Positions 19,159 to 27,260 of a stretch of 64,000 bases of DNA are shown piece after piece. This DNA comes from a bacterium UBA4637 (GTDB lineage Bacteria; Bacteroidota; Bacteroidia; Bacteroidales; Bacteroidaceae): the NCBI GenBank assembly GCA_002405875.1, contig DHMR01000070.1, forward strand, positions 1 to 64,000. The letters are read 5' to 3'. Position numbers and translations under genes: made by a program. Below the pieces are notes generated by a model, which made no database searches, was not told where the DNA came from, and was given only the letters and a program-made list of their open reading frames with translations. Every line of letters starts with the position of its first letter. Position 1 is the stretch's first letter.

Positions 19159-19464
19159 ATGAAATATTTATTAGATACGAATATATGCGTTTATTTCCTA
19201 AGAGGAAACCATATAATTTCCAACCACATACGGAATATCGGTTGGAAAAATTGCTACATTTCAGAAATAACCGTAGCCGAACTTTTAATATTCGATTTTG
19301 CACGACAGAAGGCTATTTTACGCAAGAAAGGACAACTCATCGAAGATTCCGACTTATGGATAGCGGCATCTTCCATTGCTTATGATATGATCATGGTAAC
19401 TGAAAATGTCAAACATCTTGGAAGACTTCAAAACGTGAGAATCGAGAAATGGGAAAGACAATAG
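19159..19464 (+). CDS. PIN-domain toxin, VapC-like, internally shortened
   Basis: A 101-residue PIN protein; VapC toxins are usually about 125-140 residues. The N-terminal strand with Asp6 (YLLDTNICVYFLRG), the second acidic residue Glu41 (SEITVAELL) and the third acidic site with Asp65 (EDSDLWIAASSIA) are present, as is the late VTENVKHLGRL motif. Only about 24 residues lie between Glu41 and Asp65, where some 50 or more are usual, so roughly 30 residues of the central helices are missing in frame. VapC proteins are RNases cutting tRNA or rRNA. Whether this short form is still active is uncertain. Confidence 0.75.
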   Translation: MKYLLDTNICVYFLRGNHIISNHIRNIGWKNCYISEITVAELLIFDFARQKAILRKKGQLIEDSDLWIAASSIAYDMIMVTENVKHLGRLQNVRIEKWERQ

Positions 19465-19484
19465 CAAAGCAAGAATTATAACCA

Positions 19485-22064
19485 ATGATTTATCCAGATA
19501 ATTTCGAACAGAAGATTGGATTCAACGAAATCCGAAAGATACTACGAGAAAAATGTTTATCCACGCTCGGCAAGGAGCAAGTGGAGAAAATGGCTTTCAG
19601 CGACGATGCCGAGGAAGTGAACGAATGGCTCAAGCAGGTGCGAGAGTTCCGCCGACTCATACAGGAAGTTGAGGACTTCCCACTCCAATACTTCTACGAC
19701 GTGAGGGAGAGCATCGTGCGCATTCGCATCGAGAACACCCACTTGGAAGAAAACGAGCTCTTCGACCTACGCCGCTCCCTCTCCACCATCGACAGCATCG
19801 TGAAGATTCTCAACCATAGCGACGAGGACGAGAGCCATGCCGAGGAAAACGATGGTTGGCGACGTGAGAAGAAATACACTTACCCTTCGCTCCACAACCT
19901 CGCCAAGGACGTGGTTACCTTCCCACAAATCATCCAACGCATAGACCAGATACTCGACAAGTTTGGCAAGATACGTGACAACGCCACGCCCGAACTGCTC
20001 CAAATCAGAAGAGAGCTCGCCAAGACCGAGGGCAGCATCTCGCGTACCTTATATAGTATATTGCGCTCGGCTCAGAGCGAGGGCGTGGTCGAGAAGGATG
20101 TCACCCCTACCCTGCGCGACGGCCGTCTCGTCATCCCGGTCATCCCGACCCTGAAGAGGAAGATACGAGGCATCGTACACGACGAGAGTGCCACCGGCAA
20201 GACCGTCTTCATAGAACCGACCGAGGTGGTCGAGGCCAACAACCGAGTACGTGAGTTGGAAGGCGAGGAGCGAAAGGAAATCATCCGCATTCTCACCAGT
20301 TTCACCAACAAGGTGCGCCCTTATGCCCGCGAGATCATGGACAGCTACCGTTTTCTGGCAAAGGTAGACCTGATACAGGCGAAATCCAAACTCGCCGAAC
20401 AGTGGAAGGCGATAGAGCCCGAGGTGGCCGACTATCCGCACATCGACTGGATACGTGCCATCCACCCGCTCCTGCAGCAATCCTTGGAGAAAAAGGGCGA
20501 GAAGGTGGTGCCGCTCGACATCGTGCTCACACAGGAAAAGCGCATCCTCATCATATCGGGTCCGAACGCCGGAGGTAAGTCTGTCTGCCTGAAGACCGTC
20601 GGATTACTCCAGTACATGTTGCAATGCGGCCTCAGCATCCCGGTGAGCGAGCGTTCGCAGACGGGCGTGTTCCAGAACATCATGATCGACATCGGCGACG
20701 AACAGAGCTTGGAGAACGACCTCAGTACCTACTCTTCCCACCTGCTCAACATGAAGAACATGATGAAGGCAGCCAACGGCAACACCATCATCCTCATCGA
20801 TGAGTTTGGTACTGGTACCGAACCGGGCATCGGCGGTGCCATCGCCCAGGCGGTGCTCGACCGATTCTGCAAGCAGGGAGCCTACGGAGTCATCACCACC
20901 CACTACCAGAACCTGAAGCATTTCGCCGACGACCATGAGGGTGTAGTCAACGGAGCCATGCTCTACGACCGCCATGAGATGAAGGCACTCTTCCAGTTGG
21001 CTATCGGCCGACCAGGTTCCTCGTTCGCCATCGAGATTGCCCGCAAGATTGGCTTGCCTGAGGAGGTCATCCAGGAAGCCAGCGACATCGTGGGCTCCGA
21101 ATACATCCAGAGCGACAAGTACCTGCAGGACATCGTGCGCGACAAGCGATACTGGGAAAACAAGCGACAGAGCATCCACCAGCGTGAGAAGGACATGGAG
21201 AAGACCATCTCCAAGTACGAGAGCGACATCGAGGAAATCGAGAAGAGCCGCAAGCAGATTCTCGCCAAGGCGAAACAGCAAGCCGACGAACTGCTCAAGG
21301 AGAGCAACAAGAAGATTGAGAACGCCATCCGTGAGATTCGTGAGAGCCAGGCGGAGAAGGAGGAGACCAAACGCATCCGACAGGAGCTCGACGTGTTCAA
21401 GAAAGAGGTGCAGGAAATCGACACCAAGGAGAACGACGACAAGATAGCTCGCAAGATAGCCCAGATACAGCAGCGCAAGGAACGCCATGCCAAGCGCAAG
21501 GCTGAGAAGGCGCAAAACCAGGAGAAGGCCGCAGCCGCCCTACGCAATGCCCAGAACAAGACGCAAGTGGAAAGCCAACGAGAGTTGAAGGAAGGCGACA
21601 CCGTGCGCATCAAGGGTCTGACCACCGTCGGCAAAATCGAGAGCATCGCGGGCGACATGGCGACCGCCGTGTTCGGAGGCATGAAGACCAAGATGCGCCT
21701 CAACCGCCTGGAGCACGCCACTGCCTCGACCGAAAAGGACAAGACCGAGGAGCGCAAGGAGAACTTGGCTTCCTACGGCCTCAGCAAGGAGACGCGCAAG
21801 ACCATCGACGACCACAAGAGCAACTTCCACCAAGACCTCGACGTGAGAGGCATGCGTGGCGATGAGGCTCTCAATGCCGTGCAACACTTCATCGACGACG
21901 CCATCCTCGTGGGCATGCCTCGTGTACGCATCCTCCATGGCAAGGGCAATGGCATCCTGCGACAGCTCATCCGACAATATGTGAGCAGCATTCCGAATGT
22001 GGTACACTATGCCGACGAGCATGTGCAGTTTGGCGGATCGGGAATCACGGTCGTGGACTTTTAA
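19485..22064 (+). CDS. mutS2: Endonuclease MutS2
   Basis: An 859-residue MutS2, the MutS paralogue without the mismatch-recognition domain. It has a MutS core and clamp, an ABC-type ATPase with Walker A SGPNAGGKSVCLKT near residue 358 and Walker B IILIDEFGTGTEPG, a long charged coiled coil (about 530-700), and a C-terminal Smr nuclease domain (DLDVRGMRGDEALNAV, then RILHGKGNGILR). MutS2 proteins act in suppression of recombination or in rescue of collided ribosomes, depending on the organism. It starts 20 bp after the toxin gene, and no promoter was seen between them. A period-7 repeat tract begins at its stop codon. Confidence 0.93.
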   Translation: MIYPDNFEQKIGFNEIRKILREKCLSTLGKEQVEKMAFSDDAEEVNEWLKQVREFRRLIQEVEDFPLQYFYDVRESIVRIRIENTHLEENELFDLRRSLSTIDSIVKILNHSDEDESHAEENDGWRREKKYTYPSLHNLAKDVVTFPQIIQRIDQILDKFGKIRDNATPELLQIRRELAKTEGSISRTLYSILRSAQSEGVVEKDVTPTLRDGRLVIPVIPTLKRKIRGIVHDESATGKTVFIEPTEVVEANNRVRELEGEERKEIIRILTSFTNKVRPYAREIMDSYRFLAKVDLIQAKSKLAEQWKAIEPEVADYPHIDWIRAIHPLLQQSLEKKGEKVVPLDIVLTQEKRILIISGPNAGGKSVCLKTVGLLQYMLQCGLSIPVSERSQTGVFQNIMIDIGDEQSLENDLSTYSSHLLNMKNMMKAANGNTIILIDEFGTGTEPGIGGAIAQAVLDRFCKQGAYGVITTHYQNLKHFADDHEGVVNGAMLYDRHEMKALFQLAIGRPGSSFAIEIARKIGLPEEVIQEASDIVGSEYIQSDKYLQDIVRDKRYWENKRQSIHQREKDMEKTISKYESDIEEIEKSRKQILAKAKQQADELLKESNKKIENAIREIRESQAEKEETKRIRQELDVFKKEVQEIDTKENDDKIARKIAQIQQRKERHAKRKAEKAQNQEKAAAALRNAQNKTQVESQRELKEGDTVRIKGLTTVGKIESIAGDMATAVFGGMKTKMRLNRLEHATASTEKDKTEERKENLASYGLSKETRKTIDDHKSNFHQDLDVRGMRGDEALNAVQHFIDDAILVGMPRVRILHGKGNGILRQLIRQYVSSIPNVVHYADEHVQFGGSGITVVDF

Positions 22065-22098
22065 AGTGAAGAGTGAAGAACAAAGAGTGAAGAATTCG
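22064..22098. repeat. Period-7 repeat tract after mutS2
   Basis: Units AAGTGAA, GAGTGAA, GAACAAA, GAGTGAA, GAATTCG run in 7-bp register from the last base of the mutS2 stop codon. Confidence 0.7.
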
Positions 22099-22158
22099 AA
22101 TGTTTTTCACTCAATTTTCTTAACAGAAGTTAAAGAAACAAAGATTTTAGGCGAAACT

Positions 22159-22190
22159 TTTGGCGGGTTCAAAGGAAAGTAGTACCTTTG
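22159..22190 (+). promoter_or_regulatory. Promoter of SRP RNA and tRNA-Thr
   Basis: TTTG at 22159-22162, 20 bp, then TACCTTTG at 22183-22190. The SRP RNA begins about 45 bp downstream. No other promoter is seen before the tRNA. Confidence 0.7.
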
Positions 22191-22234
22191 CACCCGCTTA
22201 AAAGCAATACGCTTTACAAAGCAAACTTTGAGAC

Positions 22235-22330
22235 GGACAAGTCTCATACGACCAGCTCCCTCGGAATCCCCCAGGATGGGAACATAGCAAGGGTACTTGG
22301 TTGTAGCGGTGCGATATGAATCGCTTGTCC
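22235..22330 (+). ncRNA. ffs: Signal recognition particle RNA (4.5S, small bacterial type)
   Basis: About 96 nt whose ends pair (GGACAAG with CTTGTCC). The apical part has the conserved SRP hairpin: a GGAA tetraloop on a short stem (GATG-GGAA-CAT), the asymmetric loop bases CAGG opposite AGCA, and flanking CCC/GGG pairs leading to AGCAAGGGTA. It binds Ffh for cotranslational membrane targeting. Ends were set by the terminal pairing; a few bases either side may belong to the mature or precursor RNA. It lies 4 nt before tRNA-Thr. Confidence 0.85.
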
Positions 22331-22334
22331 ACCC

Positions 22335-22408
22335 GCCTCTTTAGCTCAGTTGGCCAGAGCACGTGATTTGTAATCTCGGGGTCGTTGGTTCGAATCCGAC
22401 AAGAGGCT
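22335..22408 (+). tRNA. tRNA-Thr (anticodon TGT)
   Basis: A 74-nt cloverleaf: acceptor GCCTCTT/AAGAGGC, D stem GCTC/GAGC, anticodon loop TTTGTAA with anticodon TGT, T stem GTTGG/CCGAC with loop TTCGAAT, discriminator T. CCA is not encoded. The middle pair of the anticodon stem (CGTGA with TCTCG) is a T-T mismatch. It shares the promoter and terminator of the SRP RNA. Confidence 0.93.
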
Positions 22409-22411
22409 CAC

Positions 22412-22446
22412 AAAAAGGAACTTTCTTTTGAGAGAGTTCCTTTTTT
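22412..22446 (+). terminator. Terminator of SRP RNA/tRNA-Thr transcript
   Basis: GGAACT pairs with AGTTCC, extended by A-T pairs outside, and six T follow. It starts 4 bases after the tRNA discriminator base. Confidence 0.85.
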
Positions 22447-22542
22447 GTTTTTCACCCTTTCCTTAGATCCCCCATTCCTTTCTTGAAAACAAAAAATATA
22501 TAAATTTCTAGGCTTTATTCCTACTATGTGCAGAAAAATGTG

Positions 22543-22550
22543 TATTTTTG
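22543..22550 (+). promoter_or_regulatory. -7 box of DUF4199 envelope cluster
   Basis: TATTTTTG matches TAnnTTTG about 100 bp before the DUF4199 gene. No TTTG lies at the expected distance upstream. It is the only candidate promoter seen before the cluster that runs to ApbE. Confidence 0.45.
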
Positions 22551-22648
22551 CACGATATTAAGATTTCATGACTGAAAAGACAAAAAGAAACGTATTTAAA
22601 GAACAAGATAAAATTAAGTATAAGATAAAGAATAAGATAAATTAAAGA

Positions 22649-23212
22649 ATGGTAGATTTCGTAAAGTTAATACAAACACGAGCTTTCGCTCGTCAAGATG
22701 GAGCTATCCTGGGAGCTGTTTGGATAGCAAGTTTCGCCTTCACGATGTGGTCGGTTCAGCCGGACCATGCCTTTTGGGGACTGTTGGCCAACTTACTCGT
22801 CATTAGCACCCCCTTCGTGGTGGCGAAGCGTCTGAAATCCTTCAGAGACTATGCCCTCGATGGAGTCATCTCCTTCAGAAGAGGACTGTTTTATTGCTGG
22901 CAAACCTTCTTCAACGCCACCCTCCTGCTCACCATCGTCCAGTTCTTATGGTTCAAGTTCCTCAACACAGGCGTGTTCATGAACCAAATCATGGAGACTT
23001 ACCGCACGATGATGCAAGCCTACAACATGACTCAGAGCGACATCAACATGATGATGCAAGCCATCGTCGACTTGAAACCCATCGCCTGGGCTTCGGCATT
23101 CATGATCACCGACCTGGTGGCAGCAGCCATCCTCAGCCCGATCATCGCCGCCCTGATGAGCCGCAAGGTGAAGAGACAGTCTGTCTCCAACCAGCAAGAC
23201 CAGCTGTTCTAA
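22649..23212 (+). CDS. DUF4199 family membrane protein
   Basis: A 187-residue inner-membrane protein with four hydrophobic segments and a short polar C-terminal tail (KVKRQSVSNQQDQLF). It resembles DUF4199, a Bacteroidota family commonly found directly before a family 2 glycosyltransferase, as here. The function is unknown; a role beside the glycosyltransferase in lipid-linked sugar handling is an inference from this recurring neighbourhood. Confidence 0.75.
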   Translation: MVDFVKLIQTRAFARQDGAILGAVWIASFAFTMWSVQPDHAFWGLLANLLVISTPFVVAKRLKSFRDYALDGVISFRRGLFYCWQTFFNATLLLTIVQFLWFKFLNTGVFMNQIMETYRTMMQAYNMTQSDINMMMQAIVDLKPIAWASAFMITDLVAAAILSPIIAALMSRKVKRQSVSNQQDQLF

Positions 23213-23272
23213 GTCCGCAACAAAGGAAACATACGAACGCAAGAAATAAAAACGATATACAAACGATACGCT

Positions 23273-24244
23273 ATGGATATAACAGTAGTTGTACCTCTAT
23301 ACAATGAGGAAGAGTCACTCCCCGAGCTATACGCTTGGATTGAGCGAGTGATGAAAGCCAACGACTTCAGCTATGAGGTCATCTTCGTCAACGACGGCTC
23401 CACCGACCATTCCTGGGATGTCATCGAGGAACTCGCCGAGAAATCATCCAACGTGAAAGGCATCAAGTTCCGCCGCAACTACGGAAAGAGCCCTGCGCTC
23501 TATTGTGGTTTCAAGGAGGCACAGGGCGACGTAGTCATCACCATGGACGCTGACCTGCAGGATTCTCCCGACGAGATACCGGCTCTCTACCAGATGATCA
23601 CCAAGGAGGGCTACGACCTCGTCTCCGGCTACAAGCAGAACCGCAAGCAGGGCGACCCGCTCTCCAAGACCATCCCGACCAAGCTCTTCAACGCCACCGC
23701 CCGCAAGGTGAGCGGCATCCACAACCTCCACGACTTCAACTGTGGTCTGAAGGCCTACCGCAAGGACGTGGTCAAGAACATCGAGGTATACGGCGAGATG
23801 CACCGCTACATCCCTTACCTCGCTAAGAACGCAGGTTTCGACAAGATCGGCGAGAAACCCGTACACCACCAGGCCCGCAAGTTCGGCAAGTCCAAGTTCA
23901 TGGGCTGGAACCGATTCGTCAATGGTTATCTCGACCTGATGACCCTCTGGTTCCTGAGCAATTTCGGCAAGAAGCCTATGCACGTCTTCGGATTCCTAGG
24001 CAGCGTCGTTTTCTTCATCGCCTTCCTGGCTCTCGTGGGGCTGGGCATCGACAAGCTCATCGACCTGCACAACGGCATCTACGGGCATCTCATCACCGAC
24101 TCCCCTTACTTCTTCATCGCCCTGACTGCGATGTTGCTGGGTAGCCAACTGTTTCTCGCAGGATTCCTCGGCGACCTCATCAGCCGCCAGAACCCGAACC
24201 GTAATGATTATCAAATAGAAAAGAAGATAAGATGCGAAAAATAA
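23273..24244 (+). CDS. Family 2 glycosyltransferase, polyprenyl-phosphate type
   Basis: A 323-residue protein with an N-terminal GT-A domain (VVVPLYNEEESLPELY, NDGSTDHSW, MDADLQDSPDE) and two C-terminal membrane helices after residue 230. This is the layout of DPM1/GtrB/ArnC-like enzymes, which attach a sugar to undecaprenyl or other polyprenyl phosphate at the inner membrane. The QARKFGKSKF segment matches the R.G.SK motif of that group. Donor and acceptor are not known. The DUF6452 gene overlaps its 3' end by 13 bp, so translational coupling is likely. Confidence 0.88.
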   Translation: MDITVVVPLYNEEESLPELYAWIERVMKANDFSYEVIFVNDGSTDHSWDVIEELAEKSSNVKGIKFRRNYGKSPALYCGFKEAQGDVVITMDADLQDSPDEIPALYQMITKEGYDLVSGYKQNRKQGDPLSKTIPTKLFNATARKVSGIHNLHDFNCGLKAYRKDVVKNIEVYGEMHRYIPYLAKNAGFDKIGEKPVHHQARKFGKSKFMGWNRFVNGYLDLMTLWFLSNFGKKPMHVFGFLGSVVFFIAFLALVGLGIDKLIDLHNGIYGHLITDSPYFFIALTAMLLGSQLFLAGFLGDLISRQNPNRNDYQIEKKIRCEK

Positions 24245-24714
24245 TTCCGATCATCCTCTTCGCCATCCTAGCCATGGTGAGTTGCAGCACACTGGACTGC
24301 CCGCTCAACAACACGGTGTATACCAAGTACAAGTTGGCGGGCGACGTGAAGCAGTTGACCAACTGCTACCTCACCGTCAAGACAAAGATGAAGAACGGCG
24401 AGGACAGCATTCTCCTCAACCAACAGGAGAACGCCGACAGCTTCAACCTGCCGATGAGCTACGCCAATGCCGAGGACGTGCTCTACTTCGAGGTCGCGGA
24501 TGCCCAGCAGCGTACCTTCTACGACACGGTCGTGGTCGCCAAGGAAGACCATCCACATTTCGAGTCTATCGACTGCAGTCCGTCCTTCTTCCACACCCTC
24601 ACCGGCGTGAAGACGACCCACAACCTCATAGACTCCCTAGTCATCAACCATAAAGATGTAAATTTCGATGCAACGAATACACATTTCCTCATCTATTTTG
24701 GCACTCGCGAGTAG
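24232..24714 (+). CDS. DUF6452 family lipoprotein
   Basis: A 160-residue protein with a lipoprotein signal (lipobox LAMVSC, Cys at about residue 18), so probably anchored in the inner or outer membrane. It resembles DUF6452, a Bacteroidales family of unknown function found next to DUF6048 proteins, as here. It contains VYTKYKLAGDVKQLTNCYLTVKT and ends in an NTHFLIYFG strand. It overlaps the glycosyltransferase by 13 bp and the DUF6048 gene by 47 bp, which points to coupled translation. Confidence 0.72.
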   Translation: MRKIIPIILFAILAMVSCSTLDCPLNNTVYTKYKLAGDVKQLTNCYLTVKTKMKNGEDSILLNQQENADSFNLPMSYANAEDVLYFEVADAQQRTFYDTVVVAKEDHPHFESIDCSPSFFHTLTGVKTTHNLIDSLVINHKDVNFDATNTHFLIYFGTRE

Positions 24715-25357
24715 TGTGCTCCTGCTCTTCGCCTGTCTGCCTGCGTCAGCACAGTCGCAAAAAAAGATGGTGGTACAGCCCGACACCGTGCCACTCTTCC
24801 GTGGGTTGGCGGTCAGCGTGGATGCCTTCGGCGCCGGACAGAAGCTTCTCGGCGACTACGGACAGTACGAGGCAGCCCTGCGCATCAACCTAAAAGACAA
24901 ATACTTTCCCATCATCGAACTAGGATATGGCATGGCCGATGCCACCGACGACGGCACCAACATCCATTACAAGACCAACGCTCCATACGGGCGCATCGGC
25001 ATGGACTGGAACCTGATGAAGAACAAGCACGACATCTACCGCCTCTATGGAGGTGTGAGATACGCCTTCACCTCGTTCAAGTACGACATGGACGGTCCGG
25101 ATGTCACCGACCCAATCTGGGGCGAGGAAGCTCCCTATCGGCTCAGCGGAGTATCCTGTTCTTACCATTGGCTGGAAGGCGTGTTTGGCGTCGATGCCAA
25201 GATCCTAGGTCCGATTCGCCTGGGTTGGAGCCTGAGATACCGCCGATGCCTCGCCCACAACGACGGCGGCTTCGGCAACACCTGGTATGTGCCGGGCTTC
25301 GGCAAGCAAGGAGGGTCGCGCTTCGGCGGCACCTTCAACATCGCATACGAATTTTAA
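24668..25357 (+). CDS. DUF6048 family outer-membrane-like protein
   Basis: A 229-residue protein with a signal peptide cleaved near PASAQ and alternating beta-strand sequence ending in FGGTFNIAYEF, a terminal aromatic typical of outer-membrane beta-barrels. It resembles DUF6048, a Bacteroidales family of unknown function. The start overlaps the preceding lipoprotein gene by 47 bp, yet the signal peptide begins right at this ATG, which supports it. It may form an envelope complex with the DUF6452 lipoprotein; this rests on conserved adjacency only. Confidence 0.7.
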   Translation: MQRIHISSSILALASSVLLLFACLPASAQSQKKMVVQPDTVPLFRGLAVSVDAFGAGQKLLGDYGQYEAALRINLKDKYFPIIELGYGMADATDDGTNIHYKTNAPYGRIGMDWNLMKNKHDIYRLYGGVRYAFTSFKYDMDGPDVTDPIWGEEAPYRLSGVSCSYHWLEGVFGVDAKILGPIRLGWSLRYRRCLAHNDGGFGNTWYVPGFGKQGGSRFGGTFNIAYEF

Positions 25358-25405
25358 ACGACCGCTCTTGTCACGAGATGCCAAGAGCATAGCACCCTAT
25401 CGCTT

Positions 25406-26422
25406 ATGAACAAGAAAAAACTCATCTGGCAGTTGCCATTCCTGGCTATACTCATCATCGGCACGATATGGATCATACGCCAACAGCGTTCCACCCCCTA
25501 TCAGCACGACGAGGGGTTCGTCTTTGGCACCATCTATCACATCACCTACCAGAGCGACCAGAACTACCAGAAGGAAATCGAGGCAGAGCTCAAGAAGGTG
25601 GACGGTTCGCTGTCCCCGTTCAACAAGTCGTCCATCATCTCTCGCATCAATCGCAACGAGGACGTGCAAGTAGACGATATGTTCAAGGAGGTATTCACTC
25701 TCGCCGAGAACATCTCCAAGGAGACCGACGGAGCCTTCGACATCACCGTGGCACCGATGGTCAACCTCTGGGGCTTCGGATTCAAGAAAGGCCTCACTCC
25801 CAACAAGGAGGTCATCGACAGTGTGCGTGCGCTCGTGGGTTACCACAAGGTGGCCCTGATAGACGAACACGTGAAGAAGCAGAACCCGAACACGATGCTC
25901 GACTGCTCCGCCATCGCCAAGGGCTATGGCAGCGATGTCGTGGCTCGATTCCTACAGAGCAAGGGCATCGAGAACTTCATGGTGGAAATCGGCGGAGAGG
26001 TGGTGACACGAGGCAACAGCGAGAAGAGAGTGCCTTGGCGCATCGGCATCAACAAACCTACCGACGACTCCCTCAACACCAACACCGAACTGCAGACCGT
26101 GCTCAACGTGACCGACAAGGCGATGGCCACCAGCGGCAACTACCGCAACTTCTACTACAAGAACGGCAAGAAGTACGCCCACACCATCGACCCGAAGACG
26201 GGTTATCCGGTGCAGCACAACATCCTGTCTGCCACAGTGATAGCTGACAACTGCGCCACCGCCGATGCCTACGCCACCTCGTTTATGGTGCTGGGCATGG
26301 ACGGTGCCCAAAAGATACTGGAGAAGCACCCCGACATTCTCGCCTACCTCATCTACTCCGACAACAAGGGCAAGAACCAGGTGTGGTACTCCCCATCCAT
26401 GAAGAAAATCTTAGCGGAATAA
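25406..26422 (+). CDS. apbE: FAD:protein FMN transferase (ApbE family)
   Basis: A 338-residue protein with an N-terminal membrane anchor (LPFLAILIIGTIWII). It has ApbE hallmarks: GTIYHITY, ETDGAFDITVAPMVNLWGFG, the LDCSAIAKGYGSD segment, and the Mg-binding DNCATADAYATSFMVLG near the C-terminus. ApbE proteins transfer FMN from FAD to Thr/Ser residues of periplasmic or membrane flavoproteins such as NqrB/NqrC and RnfG. No target protein is encoded nearby. It starts 48 bp after the DUF6048 gene and is probably the last gene of the cluster. Confidence 0.9.
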   Translation: MNKKKLIWQLPFLAILIIGTIWIIRQQRSTPYQHDEGFVFGTIYHITYQSDQNYQKEIEAELKKVDGSLSPFNKSSIISRINRNEDVQVDDMFKEVFTLAENISKETDGAFDITVAPMVNLWGFGFKKGLTPNKEVIDSVRALVGYHKVALIDEHVKKQNPNTMLDCSAIAKGYGSDVVARFLQSKGIENFMVEIGGEVVTRGNSEKRVPWRIGINKPTDDSLNTNTELQTVLNVTDKAMATSGNYRNFYYKNGKKYAHTIDPKTGYPVQHNILSATVIADNCATADAYATSFMVLGMDGAQKILEKHPDILAYLIYSDNKGKNQVWYSPSMKKILAE

Positions 26423-26468
26423 GACTCGCCGAGAGTAATCAAACGCAAACATCACAAAAATCGGACAC

Positions 26469-27143
26469 ATGGCAGAAGACAGATTATACGACACCCTTCT
26501 CGCCCTTCCCCTCTTTCTGGGCATGAGTCGCAATGACTTGCGAAAGGCGGCAGGCATGACGAAGTTTGACTTTCAAAAGATGCAGAAAGGCAATCTCATC
26601 GTACAGGAGGGAGATCGCTGCCAACATCTATTCTTTTTACTCACGGGCGACATCGATGTCATCACCGAAGCCGACGACCACGGTTATCGCATCGAGGAAG
26701 ACATCACCGCCCCTGAGATATTCCAACCCGAACGAATCTTTGGACTCAACCAAAGGTTCACACACACCTATCTGGCGCAAAACGACTGCAGCCTGATGCG
26801 CATCGAGAAATATGATGTACTCAAGCTCTCCGATGAGTTTGAGATTTTCCGCATCAATTTTCTCAACCTGATCTCGGCACAGACCCAGAAGTTGAACCGC
26901 CGCACCCTGCGAGTGCCCCCCAAGAGCCTGGAGGAACGCATCATCCGTTTCTTCGAGGCACATTGCCTACGCCCAGCCGGAGAGAAGACTTTCTACATCA
27001 AGATGAACCGAATCGCCGAGGAGGTCAATGATAGTCGGCGTGACGTATCCAAGGCTCTCCACCAGCTAGAAGACGAGGATCTGCTGACGCTTTCCCGAGA
27101 GCGCATTCATATCCCAGCCTTGGAAAAGCTACTCAAACGATGA
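26469..27143 (+). CDS. Crp/Fnr-family transcriptional regulator
   Basis: A 224-residue regulator with an N-terminal cyclic-nucleotide-binding-like beta domain (IVQEGDRCQHLFFLLTGDID) and a C-terminal winged helix (MNRIAEEVNDSRRDVSKALHQL, then DLLTLSRERIHI). The phosphate-binding residues of true cAMP receptors are not evident, and no FNR-type cysteine cluster is seen, so the effector is unknown. It is separated from apbE by 46 bp, and a new -7 box follows it for the next gene. Confidence 0.85.
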   Translation: MAEDRLYDTLLALPLFLGMSRNDLRKAAGMTKFDFQKMQKGNLIVQEGDRCQHLFFLLTGDIDVITEADDHGYRIEEDITAPEIFQPERIFGLNQRFTHTYLAQNDCSLMRIEKYDVLKLSDEFEIFRINFLNLISAQTQKLNRRTLRVPPKSLEERIIRFFEAHCLRPAGEKTFYIKMNRIAEEVNDSRRDVSKALHQLEDEDLLTLSRERIHIPALEKLLKR

Positions 27144-27205
27144 GGCTAGTGTGTAATATTAGTTAAATTCTCTATAGCGAATAAGGGAATCACGGCATTT
27201 TTTAC

Positions 27206-27213
27206 TAACTTTG
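27206..27213 (+). promoter_or_regulatory. -7 box of M3 peptidase gene
   Basis: TAACTTTG matches TAnnTTTG, 47 bp before the start codon. No clear -33 TTTG. Confidence 0.5.
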
Positions 27214-27260
27214 CACAGAAATAAAACAATTTGCATTTAATCGAACAAAGTTAAGTTAGT

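Noticed and set aside
20604..21515. 303-codon minus-strand frame inside mutS2
   Set aside because: Leucine-rich antisense of the charged coiled coil of MutS2; not a real protein.
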